The notes under the pieces are model-generated. The model was not told where the DNA came from and did not search any database. It saw only the letters and a program-made list of their open reading frames with translations. Shown here piece after piece: positions 45,619-54,359 of a DNA stretch of 64,000 nucleotides. The DNA comes from Cellulophaga sp. L1A9 (GTDB lineage Bacteria > Bacteroidota > Bacteroidia > Flavobacteriales > Flavobacteriaceae), in contig NZ_CP047027.1 of assembly GCF_009797025.1 (NCBI RefSeq), forward strand, positions 4,278,001-4,342,000. Direction: 5' to 3'. A program made the translations under genes and the position numbers. Numbering within the stretch: the first letter of the stretch is position 1; each line of letters opens with the position of its first letter.

Positions 45619-46797
45619 TTATAAACCTTTATATTTTAAATCTTCTAAGTTACTTAATAATTGAAAATAAAAGTGGGCTTCCTTTAAATTATCAAGGCCG
45701 GATAAACACAGTAGGTAAGGGGCACCATTAATTTCATAAATAAACACCAAATAAAATCTATAATCGCTTTCGTTAATAATAAACCCTTGGCCGGTTTTAT
45801 GCACTATTTCTATTTCATGGAAGATGCTTAAATCTCTTAACGATTGTTTCAAAGTTTTATGAATTGTATCTTCTTTTAAATTGATTTTTGTGTTTACAGT
45901 AACAGCATTTAACTCCTTAAACACTTTTTTTACGGTACTATCGCGAACAATTAATGCGTTAAGGCTATAGTCTTTAAGTTCAAAAGCAAACTTAATATCT
46001 TCAGAAAATTCCATACTAAGTTCTGGTATGAAATCTCTTATAGTTGCAAAAAGTTTTCTTTGATGGCGAGAGATTAAATTTTCAAAATTAGTCCAATCAA
46101 TTTCTTCGGGCGTATTTTCCGTATTGTGGAAGTTTTTTGCCAAACGTAATTTAGCCAAAGAGTTGGAAAATAAATCTTGCTCTGGTAGCTTCCTAAATGG
46201 ATTTTCTTTCTGAACACTATGGAAAACTTCTAAGCGTTTTATAGCTTCTAAATAGGTGATATGTAATACGTGGTGTTCTCCTCTTTCACCATAAATGATA
46301 CTGTTTTCATCTAAATAAAAAATAGTGCTGTCATCCAAATTATGAATAATATCTTGGGCTATTAATTTTATATCATAAGACTGTGATTTTTCCCAGGGAA
46401 TGTAATAGAAGAAATCCATATCTAAAAAAGTCAGGGTATGGGGAACATACATATCTTTGACTTCTATTCTCGAAAATCCTGGTAGCCTACCGTCAATAGT
46501 AATGGAGCCAAATGTCATTCTGTCCAGGCTGCCTTCTAAACTTTCCCTAAATCCATATCGAATGGAGCTAAGTGCTTCAAAATTTTCTAATTTAATGACT
46601 TCGGTTACTGTTTTTCTATTTAAAAACTCAATAATTTTTGTACTATCATAAATTTCTTCAAATGATTGCATACTATCATACTCGTATAGATTTTCAGTTT
46701 CAATAGTCACAAAATGTGTATCCATTTTTAATAGGTCGGCACAACCAACGCTGAAGATAAAAAGGAATAAGATAATGAGCTTGTAGAGTAGTTTCAT
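45619..46797 (-). CDS. Uncharacterised lipoprotein, 392 aa
   Basis: Start at the ATG at 46797 (MKLLYKLIILFLFIFSVGC, lipobox SVGC); an earlier Met at 46821 would overlap the TPM stop and precedes the signal peptide. No family recognised. The mature part has a VTEVIKLENFEALSSIRYGFRE region, a TFGSITIDGRLPGFSRIEVKDMYVPHTLTFLDMDFFYYIPWEKSQ beta-rich stretch (about 90-130) and a C-terminal domain ending YRFYLVFIYEINGAPYLLCLSG. It sits between the TPM and GIDE genes (17 and 67 bp gaps), so it is likely part of that membrane complex or its ligand-binding subunit. Confidence 0.75.
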   Translation of the reverse strand: MKLLYKLIILFLFIFSVGCADLLKMDTHFVTIETENLYEYDSMQSFEEIYDSTKIIEFLNRKTVTEVIKLENFEALSSIRYGFRESLEGSLDRMTFGSITIDGRLPGFSRIEVKDMYVPHTLTFLDMDFFYYIPWEKSQSYDIKLIAQDIIHNLDDSTIFYLDENSIIYGERGEHHVLHITYLEAIKRLEVFHSVQKENPFRKLPEQDLFSNSLAKLRLAKNFHNTENTPEEIDWTNFENLISRHQRKLFATIRDFIPELSMEFSEDIKFAFELKDYSLNALIVRDSTVKKVFKELNAVTVNTKINLKEDTIHKTLKQSLRDLSIFHEIEIVHKTGQGFIINESDYRFYLVFIYEINGAPYLLCLSGLDNLKEAHFYFQLLSNLEDLKYKGL

Positions 46798-46814
46798 GCT
46801 TGTTTTATTTTTAG

Positions 46815-47891
46815 TTACCAACTACCACTTGCGCCACCGCCACCAGAGCGTCCGCCACCTCCTAAAAAACTTCTAGAGGAACTACTACTAAAACTTCCTG
46901 AACTTGAATAGCTACTAGAGTTGGAATTTGAAGAAGTATTATTTAGTTTCTGAGCGAAGTTTCCAAAATACTTTAGCTTAAATTCCTGATCGCTCGAGTA
47001 AATATTAAAGCGGTATGACTCCTTAAGACGATTTATTTTTAATATGGATAATACTATAGCAGGAAAAAAAAGGAAACCTAAAAACACATACAGCCAGTAT
47101 ACGTTATTTGTAAAATATTCCAATCTTTCGTAATCAAAATCAACAGTTATTACAGCAATGGTTACTAAGGGGATGCAAATAAAACCCAAATTGAAAATTA
47201 GCGGGAATAGAATTCGCATTATTACAATTAAAAAATCTTTAGGATTTAATTTACCTATAAAAAGACCTCTGAAAGCCTCACTAATAATTTGATAAATGAT
47301 TTTAAAAACCATACAAGCAATAACCACAATAATCATTAAAATAATACTTATTAAAATTTTAAAAATAGGAGGTAAGTTTGATTCCTGTTCATTCTTGAGA
47401 ACTTGTTCTTTAGCTTTTTCCTGATTTATAAGAACAGTAATAATTGTATTAATAGCATTATCAATACCATCAAAATAATCTTCATTTTTGAATTCAGGGA
47501 TTATTTGTTCTCTAATTATTCGTGAAGTTAAAGCATCTGTTAGATACTCTTCTAAACCATAACCAACTTCAATACGTACTTTTTTATCTTCTTTAGATAT
47601 CAATATTAGAATACCATTATCCTTAGCTTCCTGTCCTACTTTATTAGTTTCAAAAGTTTTATACGCATAATATTCAATAGGTTCTTTTTCTAATTTTTTA
47701 ATGGTAAGAACTACTATTTGGTTGGTAGTTTCTTCTTTAAAATTTGAAAGTTTAGTAGTAAGCTCAAGTATTTCTTCCTTGGTAAATACGCCTGCATCAT
47801 CAGTCACATAATTATCAAGCAAAGGATAATCATTTTGTGCCTGACAAAAGATGGCAAAAAAAAGTAGGAGTGTGGTTAGTAGGTTTTTGAT
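46815..47891 (-). CDS. TPM-domain membrane protein, putative AUC start
   Basis: Paralogue of 37488-38654. Reading from ATC at 47891 gives a signal peptide (IKNLLTTLLLFFAIFCQAQ) that aligns residue by residue with the one there; an in-frame TAA lies four codons upstream, and no ATG, GTG or TTG is available before a TTG at 47822 that would remove the whole signal. TPM domain (LDNYVTDDAGVFTKEEI, NQIVVLTIKKLEKEPIEYYAYKTFE, AKDNGILILISKEDKKVRIEVGYGLEEYLTDAL), three membrane helices (about 185-300) and a Ser/Gly tail ending GGGGRSGGGGASGSW. A start-lost but still conserved gene is the alternative. Confidence 0.85.
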   Translation of the reverse strand: MKNLLTTLLLFFAIFCQAQNDYPLLDNYVTDDAGVFTKEEILELTTKLSNFKEETTNQIVVLTIKKLEKEPIEYYAYKTFETNKVGQEAKDNGILILISKEDKKVRIEVGYGLEEYLTDALTSRIIREQIIPEFKNEDYFDGIDNAINTIITVLINQEKAKEQVLKNEQESNLPPIFKILISIILMIIVVIACMVFKIIYQIISEAFRGLFIGKLNPKDFLIVIMRILFPLIFNLGFICIPLVTIAVITVDFDYERLEYFTNNVYWLYVFLGFLFFPAIVLSILKINRLKESYRFNIYSSDQEFKLKYFGNFAQKLNNTSSNSNSSSYSSSGSFSSSSSRSFLGGGGRSGGGGASGSW

Positions 47892-47988
47892 GGTTTTACA
47901 GGTTTATCAACAGTTATTTAAATATCTTAGCCTAACAAAAAAAGCTACTTGAAAAAAATCAGGAATCTTTTTGATAAAAATTAAAAAA

Positions 47989-48933
47989 TTACTTTCTTAT
48001 AATTTCAAAAGAATCACTACCTATAGGTTTATAAAGTAAAAAACTATAATACCAATAATCAGTTTCTGTTTCCGCGATCAGTCCTCTATTTTTAAATTGA
48101 TTTATTCGTTCTAATTTAACTAATTTTCCATTACCATATATTTTCATTGTATATTCTTCATCACTTAATGGCCACATATTACCTTTACAATCATTAAGTA
48201 ATCCTTTTTTAACGGATTCTGACCAGTAAGTATTTACGTCTTCAGTATATAAACAAACTGCCATTTCTAAATATTTTTTCTTATTAATACTAATGTACTC
48301 GTCTATTTTTCCTTGATTTAAAAGGTCTCTGATTTTATTATATTCTTTAAAAACTGCTTTTTTTAGTTCATCTTTATCAACATCGTTAAAATTTTGTCCA
48401 TTAGACCACCCTTCTAATTCATAAGGTAGTGAATCTACGTTGAGTTCAAAAGTTTGCTCCCAAAACGGTACCGGTTCTGGTGGAGCTACAATTAAAAGCT
48501 CATTATTTTGATAATCCAATTCGCCTTCGTAACCTAAAGGCTTTTCTTTGTTTTTTATATATTTCAAAAAATAAATATTCCATTTAGAATCGTTACTACT
48601 ATAAATGTCACTTGGTTTTACTAGACCATCTTTAGAATCTGGTCGAGGTAAATAACGTACTCTTAATTTATGAGTGCCATTTGTTAAAAGATACTGATTT
48701 AATTCTATGGTAGAATTCATACCACTCTCATAAAAACGCTCCAACGGAATATCATCTAAATATATTTCATAAGGAGTTTTTGCATTTATTTGAATAGCAT
48801 ATGTAACTTGTTTTTCTTTTGGTATGACATTTACATTTTCTACTTGTGCTGTTCCTTGTACCTTTTTATGTTCTTGCGCACATACTACGTTAATTAAGCA
48901 TATAAATAAGAGTATAGTGTTTTTCAATATCAA
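47989..48933 (-). CDS. Type X lipoprotein, single copy, 314 aa
   Basis: Signal ends INVVCAQE; a lipobox-like VVC is weak, so either lipidated or secreted. X features: KTPYEIYLDDIPLERFYESG, YLLTNGTHKLRVRYLPRP, EPVPFWEQTFELNVDSLPYELEGWSNGQNFNDVDKDELKKAVFKEYNKIRDLL, EEYTMKIYGNGKLVKLER, LLYKPIGSDSFEIIRK. Nearest to the X genes of the 1942-bp units (VPFW, YLP), but with its own spacer. It stands upstream of the TPM gene (about 98 bp) on the same strand. Confidence 0.82.
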   Translation of the reverse strand: MILKNTILLFICLINVVCAQEHKKVQGTAQVENVNVIPKEKQVTYAIQINAKTPYEIYLDDIPLERFYESGMNSTIELNQYLLTNGTHKLRVRYLPRPDSKDGLVKPSDIYSSNDSKWNIYFLKYIKNKEKPLGYEGELDYQNNELLIVAPPEPVPFWEQTFELNVDSLPYELEGWSNGQNFNDVDKDELKKAVFKEYNKIRDLLNQGKIDEYISINKKKYLEMAVCLYTEDVNTYWSESVKKGLLNDCKGNMWPLSDEEYTMKIYGNGKLVKLERINQFKNRGLIAETETDYWYYSFLLYKPIGSDSFEIIRK

Positions 48934-49197
48934 TATTTTTTAAGTTACACTTAGTCGCTAAAAGGTTTTGTATGTTGATTTTGGATGTAGTAGTAATAAA
49001 TAAAATAATTCAAACAATGTAAAAATAGTCTACTCCTGTTGGCAATATCTATTAAAACTAGATATAGTTGTAATGTGTAATTTTCATTATTTTTCGTGAT
49101 AATAACATCTTTACAACACCTGATTTTTAAGTAGAATAACCTTGCCATTTGTTATGATACACCCATTTTATAGTATCTTGAGGCGAGCATATTGCTT

Positions 49198-49722
49198 TTA
49201 ATTCCCGCCATAGGCTTCATTAATTTTACGATATCTTTTACTTTCAATACTTAATGTACAGCTAAAATTTTCTTCTTGAACATAGCTTGGAATATGGATA
49301 ATGTACCAAAACAGTTTTTCATCTTTCCAAGTATAATTAATATCTCCATCTTCCTCTACAATAGTAGGTGCTCCAAACTGAATGATTAAACTATCTTGCA
49401 ATGTATTAAAATTCTCCTTACCGTTAATTCGTAGGGTAACAAGTCCTAGATCATCATCAAAATAAGTGCTGCTAAAATTTTGAATTGGGATGTCTAAAAT
49501 TGTTAGTTTAGGAATAGAATCTACAGGGTAAAAATAACTTGTGGATATAAATTCACCATAATCTGACTCCGAAGATGCCGTATCATTTAAATAGTATTGT
49601 ATAGCCTCTGGATTTTTATCCGTGATAATTTCAGCGATGTCTAATCCTCTATCAATGTCTTGACAATTAACTAGGGATAATCCCAAAAGGGATATTGCAA
49701 TTAAAAGAAAAATATGTTTCAT
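49198..49722 (-). CDS. Lipoprotein, 174 aa, unknown family
   Basis: Signal MKHIFLLIAISLLGLSLVNC (lipobox LVNC, Cys20). The mature domain has the order ILDIPIQNFSSTYFDDDLGLVTLRINGKENFNTLQDSLIIQFGAPTIVEEDGDINYTWKDEKLFW, similar in plan to the small domain in the gene upstream (49731). No catalytic motif. Nine bp separate it from that gene, so the two are probably one operon. The 264 bp downstream (48934-49197) contain no convincing gene. Confidence 0.72.
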   Translation of the reverse strand: MKHIFLLIAISLLGLSLVNCQDIDRGLDIAEIITDKNPEAIQYYLNDTASSESDYGEFISTSYFYPVDSIPKLTILDIPIQNFSSTYFDDDLGLVTLRINGKENFNTLQDSLIIQFGAPTIVEEDGDINYTWKDEKLFWYIIHIPSYVQEENFSCTLSIESKRYRKINEAYGGN

Positions 49723-49730
49723 AGGAATTA

Positions 49731-50432
49731 TTAGTGTTTAATTGGGTTTGATATGGCTTCTAAATATCTTGATGTTCCCTCTTCGTTTTTCTTTTTAGCA
49801 AACTCTTCATAACTATAGTCTTTTCCATCAAGTTTTCTTTGATTCAAGTATTTTCTATAATAACTATAATTTGATTTGGCGTACTTATCGAATAATTGCT
49901 CGTCTGTAACATCTATAATATATAGTAAACCTTCTTCAATTGGAATATCATTGATTTCTCCTCCGTAATTGTGCTCAAATAAATAGATATTATTAGATGT
50001 TTTATCTTCCCACAAACTATAACTTGCAAAAGAAATACTTTCGTAATAGTCTGGTTCTCCAAATTTTTTCAACAAAGTTTCATGAAGCGATTTCGTTTTT
50101 ACTGTTTCAAAACTTGTCATTTTTATTAATGACACTAGTTTATTTTCCTCTTTAATATAAAATAAGGCATAATTGCTTGTTTCATTAGGTCTATCGAATG
50201 AATTACTTGCCATACTTTCTTTATTGAAAATCAGTAAATTTGGATCGTAAGATCTATATATTGAATATCCTGTTTCCATGATAGAATTAAACTCATTGGA
50301 CTCATATTTATCTGTTAAAAACAAATCACTCTTTGCAGGTAATTTTATATCTAGTAAATCCATTTTAGCTTGTGCATTACAAGAACTTACTAATAAGCTT
50401 ATTAGAATTATTGAAATAGTTATTTTTTTCAT
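49731..50432 (-). CDS. Lipoprotein carrying a borrowed signal cassette, 233 aa
   Basis: The first 30 residues (MKKITISIILISLLVSSCNAQ and on to LLDIKLP) and the upstream 30 bp are nearly identical to the start of the type X gene at 50671-51561, but the rest is unrelated to X or Y: FDRPNETSNYALFYIKEENKLVSLIKM, SLHETLLKKFGEPDYYESISFASYSLWEDKTSNNIYLF, and a charged C-terminus. It shares the LKKFGEP-YY / LWEDK logic with 49198-49722. Lipobox SSC. Function unknown. Confidence 0.75.
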   Translation of the reverse strand: MKKITISIILISLLVSSCNAQAKMDLLDIKLPAKSDLFLTDKYESNEFNSIMETGYSIYRSYDPNLLIFNKESMASNSFDRPNETSNYALFYIKEENKLVSLIKMTSFETVKTKSLHETLLKKFGEPDYYESISFASYSLWEDKTSNNIYLFEHNYGGEINDIPIEEGLLYIIDVTDEQLFDKYAKSNYSYYRKYLNQRKLDGKDYSYEEFAKKKNEEGTSRYLEAISNPIKH

Positions 50433-50460
50433 TGATTATGGGTTATTTTCCTTAAGACAA

Positions 50461-50521
50461 AATTAAAGTATTTGTAAATTTTCAACAGTTAACGCTTTTC
50501 CTTTAGGTAAATAAAAAGATA
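50461..50521 (-). pseudogene. Orphan 3' end of a 51592-type gene
   Basis: The - strand reads FLYLPKGKALTVENLQIL-stop (frame ending at TAA 50463-50465), the same as the last 19 codons of the gene ending at 51592 (LFLPKGEALTVENLQIL). The spacer to the next gene start is also conserved. So a two-gene unit was duplicated here and the first gene of the left copy was almost completely deleted. Confidence 0.78.
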
Positions 50522-50635
50522 AAGAAACAAAAGATACCCCTATTGGGTTATAAAATTTATCATTTTTAATGATTATTTAAAAGAACAAAATCTATCTGAA
50601 TGGATAGCTTTTTTAGTTGTTTCTTGCGTTGTTGG

Positions 50636-50656
50636 GTACTCTTTATAAATGAGTAC
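50636..50656. repeat. Dispersed hairpin repeat, copy D
   Basis: GTACTCTTTATAAATGAGTAC, with compensatory-looking changes that keep the arms paired (GTACTC/GAGTAC). It is preceded by a second small hairpin (CTATCTGAATGGATAG, about 50591-50607) as at 58, 59 and 63.7 kb. Confidence 0.65.
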
Positions 50657-50670
50657 TACCGAGGGTATAG

Positions 50671-51561
50671 TTAATATATTTTAAGTTTACCATCTGACGA
50701 CTTATAAAGCATCATTCCATAAGTTTTAATTTTATCTAAAGAATCAATAGAATATAAAGGGGAAGCATATTTTTCATGTTCTAATGAAATTATTTTATTA
50801 TTTTGGTTTATGGATAAATGGTATTTATCTAAAGGTTGCATAAAACCTTTACTAGAAACAACTCTTGAAGATAATTTATTCAAATAGTTTTCTTTTTCGT
50901 TGGTATCATAATACATTGAGTTCATTTCTCTAGCATTTGATTTTTCATATTTTTTTAGATATTCCTTATAATCGCCTGAATCTATTATGTCGTGTATTTC
51001 ATTATAAAAATCTAATACCTCAATAAGGAGGTTTTCTCTGAGATTGTCATTACTCAAATCCATTGCATCATTTAAATAGTTAGATTCATAATAGATATCA
51101 GGATCAAAATTAAATGTTGTAGACATTTTATTAGCGATTTTTTGAGTGATATCTTCCGAGAAATTAATTGTTTTTATTAATTCGACATCTTCTTTATGAA
51201 CTATGTCTCCTACATATAGTTCTATTTTTATTTGATCAATTAATTCTGGAGATATGTTCTTATGATTAATACTCAAGGTAATCGAGTTATCCTCTTTAAT
51301 TAAAAATGGGTTGATAATTATATAATTAGAAATTATTTCATGTCCTTTTCCTTTTTCTACTTTTATTCCGTTTATATTTATTTCAAAGGGAATGCCTAAG
51401 TCATAATATATATAATATATTTTTTTTTGGAGCTCATTAATTACTAAATTATTATTTTTGTCTACTGGCAATTTTTTATCTAGTAAATCCATTTTAGTTC
51501 GCGAATTACAAGAAGCTACTAATAAGCTTATTAGAATTATTGAAATAGTAATTTTTTTCAT
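50671..51561 (-). CDS. Type X lipoprotein, divergent, 296 aa
   Basis: Lipobox VASC in the cassette MKKITISIILISLLVASC. X features are weaker but in order: YYIYYDLGIPFEININGIKVEKGKG, PFLIKEDNSITLSINHK, FNFDPDIYYESNYLNDAMDLSNDNLRENLLIEVLDFYNEIHDII, MQPLDKYHLSINQNNKIISLEHEK, MLYKSSDGKLKIY. Its ATG is 30 bp after the stop of 51592-52647, probably cotranscribed. Confidence 0.8.
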   Translation of the reverse strand: MKKITISIILISLLVASCNSRTKMDLLDKKLPVDKNNNLVINELQKKIYYIYYDLGIPFEININGIKVEKGKGHEIISNYIIINPFLIKEDNSITLSINHKNISPELIDQIKIELYVGDIVHKEDVELIKTINFSEDITQKIANKMSTTFNFDPDIYYESNYLNDAMDLSNDNLRENLLIEVLDFYNEIHDIIDSGDYKEYLKKYEKSNAREMNSMYYDTNEKENYLNKLSSRVVSSKGFMQPLDKYHLSINQNNKIISLEHEKYASPLYSIDSLDKIKTYGMMLYKSSDGKLKIY

Positions 51562-51591
51562 TAATTATGGGTTATTTATCTTAAGACAAAA

Positions 51592-52647
51592 TTAAAGTAT
51601 TTGTAAATTTTCAACAGTTAATGCTTCGCCTTTAGGAAGAAATAGATAAACTCCCGTAAATGTGGCTATTATTCTACCACTATCTTCTGTGTTTAAAAAA
51701 TAAAGAGCCGCTTTACCTTTTAGTCTAGGATCTATTGATGCCGTTACAGGGTGCCGGAACGTGACAATCTTATTATTACCGAAAAATTGCATCTGATACC
51801 CCTCTAACGGTTGATATCTTTTATCTTCTAAAATTACATCTGCGTAATAATTATCCCAATATTCTTTAATTGTTTGTTTATCTCTATAATCAGAGGTGTC
51901 TTCTCTTAATGATTTCTTTAAATATTCAATTTGCACTAATTTATTGACATTTTTTTCTAAATATAATTGTTTGATTTGTGCATACTTTTTCAATACTACA
52001 GCTTCCAGCTCTTCTTTATCATATTTTGTTAAATCTTGTCCATTGCTCCAGCCTACAATTTCATAAGGAACGGTTGCTTCAAATGTAAAGGTGTATTCAT
52101 AATAGGGTAAGCCACTACCTATAAATTCTTTCGTTCCTTTTTTAGTTAAACTTTCATGCTTCGCAATTAAAATCTCATCACCAATACGTGTTCCGGTTTT
52201 TACATCTTCATATTTTATAACCTCTATATTCATAGATGTATTTTTTAACAACATATGAACCGTTTCTCCTTTACCGTAGGTGTTTACCATTAAATCTTCT
52301 AACGGGTATAACCTGTACGTAATAGTTTGGGTGCCACTTTTTAAAATTGCAGCATTAATTAGAATGGGAGTTGCTAATTTTTGTAAATCGTAGTTTTTGT
52401 ATATAAGATAACCATTTACTAAAATTTCAAAAACGCAACTATTTTGTAAAGGTCTAATAGCGTACATTGGGTTTTTGTCATAAATTTTAACCTTGCTGGC
52501 AATATAGTCTACTACGTTACTTGAATTAATATCTTCTATAGCTGTGGGTAGTGTAGTAGAATCTTTTGGTTGTTGGGCACATCCCATAAACGTAAAAAAA
52601 CCTACTGTTAATAGTACTAATTTGTTTAATAATCTCATCCTTATCAT
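51592..52647 (-). CDS. Type X lipoprotein with MRLL cassette, 351 aa
   Basis: Signal MIRMRLLNKLVLLTVGFFTFMGC (lipobox MGC). The body is X-like: MYAIRPLQNSCVFEILVNGYLIYKN, INAAILKSGTQTITYRLYPLEDL, EATVPYEIVGWSNGQDLTKYDKEELEAVVLKKYAQIKQLYL, YQPLEGYQMQFFGNNKIVTFRHP, then a longer end YLFLPKGEALTVENLQIL instead of KPKGSD. The same signal cassette and upstream bases begin the three Y genes at 53-56.6 kb, whose bodies are different: another cassette exchange. Confidence 0.82.
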   Translation of the reverse strand: MIRMRLLNKLVLLTVGFFTFMGCAQQPKDSTTLPTAIEDINSSNVVDYIASKVKIYDKNPMYAIRPLQNSCVFEILVNGYLIYKNYDLQKLATPILINAAILKSGTQTITYRLYPLEDLMVNTYGKGETVHMLLKNTSMNIEVIKYEDVKTGTRIGDEILIAKHESLTKKGTKEFIGSGLPYYEYTFTFEATVPYEIVGWSNGQDLTKYDKEELEAVVLKKYAQIKQLYLEKNVNKLVQIEYLKKSLREDTSDYRDKQTIKEYWDNYYADVILEDKRYQPLEGYQMQFFGNNKIVTFRHPVTASIDPRLKGKAALYFLNTEDSGRIIATFTGVYLFLPKGEALTVENLQIL

Positions 52648-53040
52648 TGAAAAACTAAATATACTGAAAATATATGCTCCACTATAGCTCGTCTACAAGT
52701 AATAGCTTTTTAATTCCCATAATTTGTAATAACCAGTATTGACAATACAAGGTGTTATATGATCTTTTGTAAAATTCTTAATTCTACCGTTTTACTATTA
52801 GTAGCTTATACTTATTAAACCTGAAATAGTGGTATGTCGTAGTTACTATATTATATCAGCATAACTCAATAGGTTTGTATGAAAATACAGTGATTAATGT
52901 ATGTAGATAATTTAAAAACACAAAAGCTATCTAATTAAATAGATAGCCTTATTTTTTAGCTTTTTTTATCTTGTAATATACCTGCTGCATTAAAGGCTAA
53001 CAGAGGGTCCAAAAATAATAAGAACTATTAAAATTTCTAG
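52648..53040. other. Intergenic repeat module of the 1.32-kb array (copy 1 of 4)
   Basis: About 390 bp, homologous to 53965-54359, 55287-55682 and 56610-57006. In - strand order each holds, after the upstream stop, a transcription-end hairpin (here about 52915-52955), about 250 bp of conserved AT-rich sequence, and a TATATTTTC segment about 30 nt before the next ATG (- strand) that is a weak match to TAnnTTTG. No open frame. Confidence 0.6.
52915..52955 (-). terminator. Array terminator hairpin, copy 1
   Basis: AAAAGCTATCTA/TAGATAG-C-TT arms around ATTAAA; the outer pairs seen in the next copy are lost here. It lies downstream of the Y gene that stops at 53041. Confidence 0.65.
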
Positions 53041-53964
53041 CTACCAAACATGCCATTCTCCTGTGTCTTTATTTTTAAATAGATATACAGGTTGCCAACC
53101 TATAGGTTCTCCAGTATCTTTATCTGCCCACCAGATTGCTGAGTCATTGTCAATAGTATTAAGTAAAGTAACTATTTTACCATTGCCATATAATTGAAGT
53201 TTATAATTTTCTAAAGGTTGTAATATTTCATTTGGAACTTCTGAAGCCTTTTTAGATATTTTTTTAATTCTTTCCTCGGAATAATAAACTTGTACATGAA
53301 AACGTTGAAGATTTTCAATAAAGAATTTTTCATCATGTATATTATTTTTAATTAGAGAATGTCTTAGCTCAAATAATTGACTTACTTCAGCAAGCAATTT
53401 ATCTTTGTCCATTTTAGATAAATCTAATGCATACTTATCTAATATATCTAATTTATAAGGTACTTTTGCTTCAAAAACAGTATCCATTACAAATAAAGGT
53501 AAATCTTGATCAATGGCAGGCATTTCCCAATCCCAGAGTGTAATGCTACCACCATAATCATTTTCTTTATCAGTCATGTCCGGATACATCATTAAGCGTA
53601 ATTGTAAATTTGCCTTCTTACTTAATACCTCTCCATTTAATGGTAATACTTTGACTGATAATGACTGTTCTCCGCTTTTCAAAATTATCAAATTAAGCGG
53701 CATTCTAACTGAATAACTTGAATAGGGATCAAAAAATCTAGCCGTATTTAAATCATTGGTTTTAATTTCATAATGACAGTTTTGATTATTTATTTGCAAG
53801 TAATAACCAGGTCTTGAGTCATCAATAAATTTATAGTTCCTTAATTCTTTAGCGATTTGACTATTATCTGTTTTAAGGTCTTTTGGTTGTTGTGCACATC
53901 CCAAAAGCGTAAAAAAACCTACAGTTAATAGTACTAATTTGTCTAATAATCTCATCCTTATCAT
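53041..53964 (-). CDS. Type Y lipoprotein, 1.32-kb array copy 1
   Basis: 307 aa from the ATG at 53964 (MIRMRLLDKLVLLTVGFFTLLGC, lipobox LLGC); a second Met three codons on is an alternative, and a Met 17 codons upstream lies before the promoter-like segment. Body: DDSRPGYYLQINNQNCHYEIKTNDLNTARFFDPYSSYSVRMPLNLIILKSGEQSLSVKVLP, LRLMMYPDMTDKENDYGGSITLWDWEMP, AKVPYKLDILDKYALDLSKMDKDKLLAEV, QPLENYKLQLYGNGKIVTLLN, YLFKNKDTGEWHVW. Differs from copies 2-3 mostly in residues 215-260. Confidence 0.83.
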   Translation of the reverse strand: MIRMRLLDKLVLLTVGFFTLLGCAQQPKDLKTDNSQIAKELRNYKFIDDSRPGYYLQINNQNCHYEIKTNDLNTARFFDPYSSYSVRMPLNLIILKSGEQSLSVKVLPLNGEVLSKKANLQLRLMMYPDMTDKENDYGGSITLWDWEMPAIDQDLPLFVMDTVFEAKVPYKLDILDKYALDLSKMDKDKLLAEVSQLFELRHSLIKNNIHDEKFFIENLQRFHVQVYYSEERIKKISKKASEVPNEILQPLENYKLQLYGNGKIVTLLNTIDNDSAIWWADKDTGEPIGWQPVYLFKNKDTGEWHVW

Positions 53965-54233
53965 TAAAAAAATAAATATACTGAAAATATATGCTCCACC
54001 TGAGCTCGTCTGCAAGTAATAGCTTTTTAATTTCTTTTAATTTTATGATACTAATACTGTTAATATTAGTGTTATATGATCTTTAGTAATGTTTTTGATT
54101 CTACCATTGTACTATTTAGCAGGTTATATTTAATAAACCAGAAATAGTGGTATGGAGTAGTTACTGTATTATATTAGCATAACTCAATAGGTTTGTATTA
54201 AAATACAGTGATTAAAGTATGTTGATAATTTAA

Positions 54234-54275
54234 AAACACAAAAGCTATCTAATTAAATAGATAGCTTTTGTGTTT
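54234..54275 (-). terminator. Array terminator hairpin, copy 2
   Basis: A perfect 18-bp stem (54234-54251 with 54258-54275), loop ATTAAA, 84 bp beyond the stop at 54360. Confidence 0.85.
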
Positions 54276-54359
54276 TAGCTTTTTTTATCTTGTAATGTAC
54301 CTACTGCATCAAAGGCTAACAGAGAGCCCAAAAATAATGAGAACTATTAAAATTTATCG

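Noticed and set aside
48951..49148. 65-codon open frame on the - strand between two lipoprotein genes
   Set aside because: No signal peptide, unusual composition (Tyr runs), no similarity to neighbours; it looks like chance in AT-rich DNA.
53964..54015. N-terminal extension (MQTSSGG...) of the Y array genes at 53, 54 and 55.7 kb
   Set aside because: It precedes a complete lipoprotein signal peptide and covers the promoter-like TATATTTTC segment; conserved only because the spacer is duplicated.
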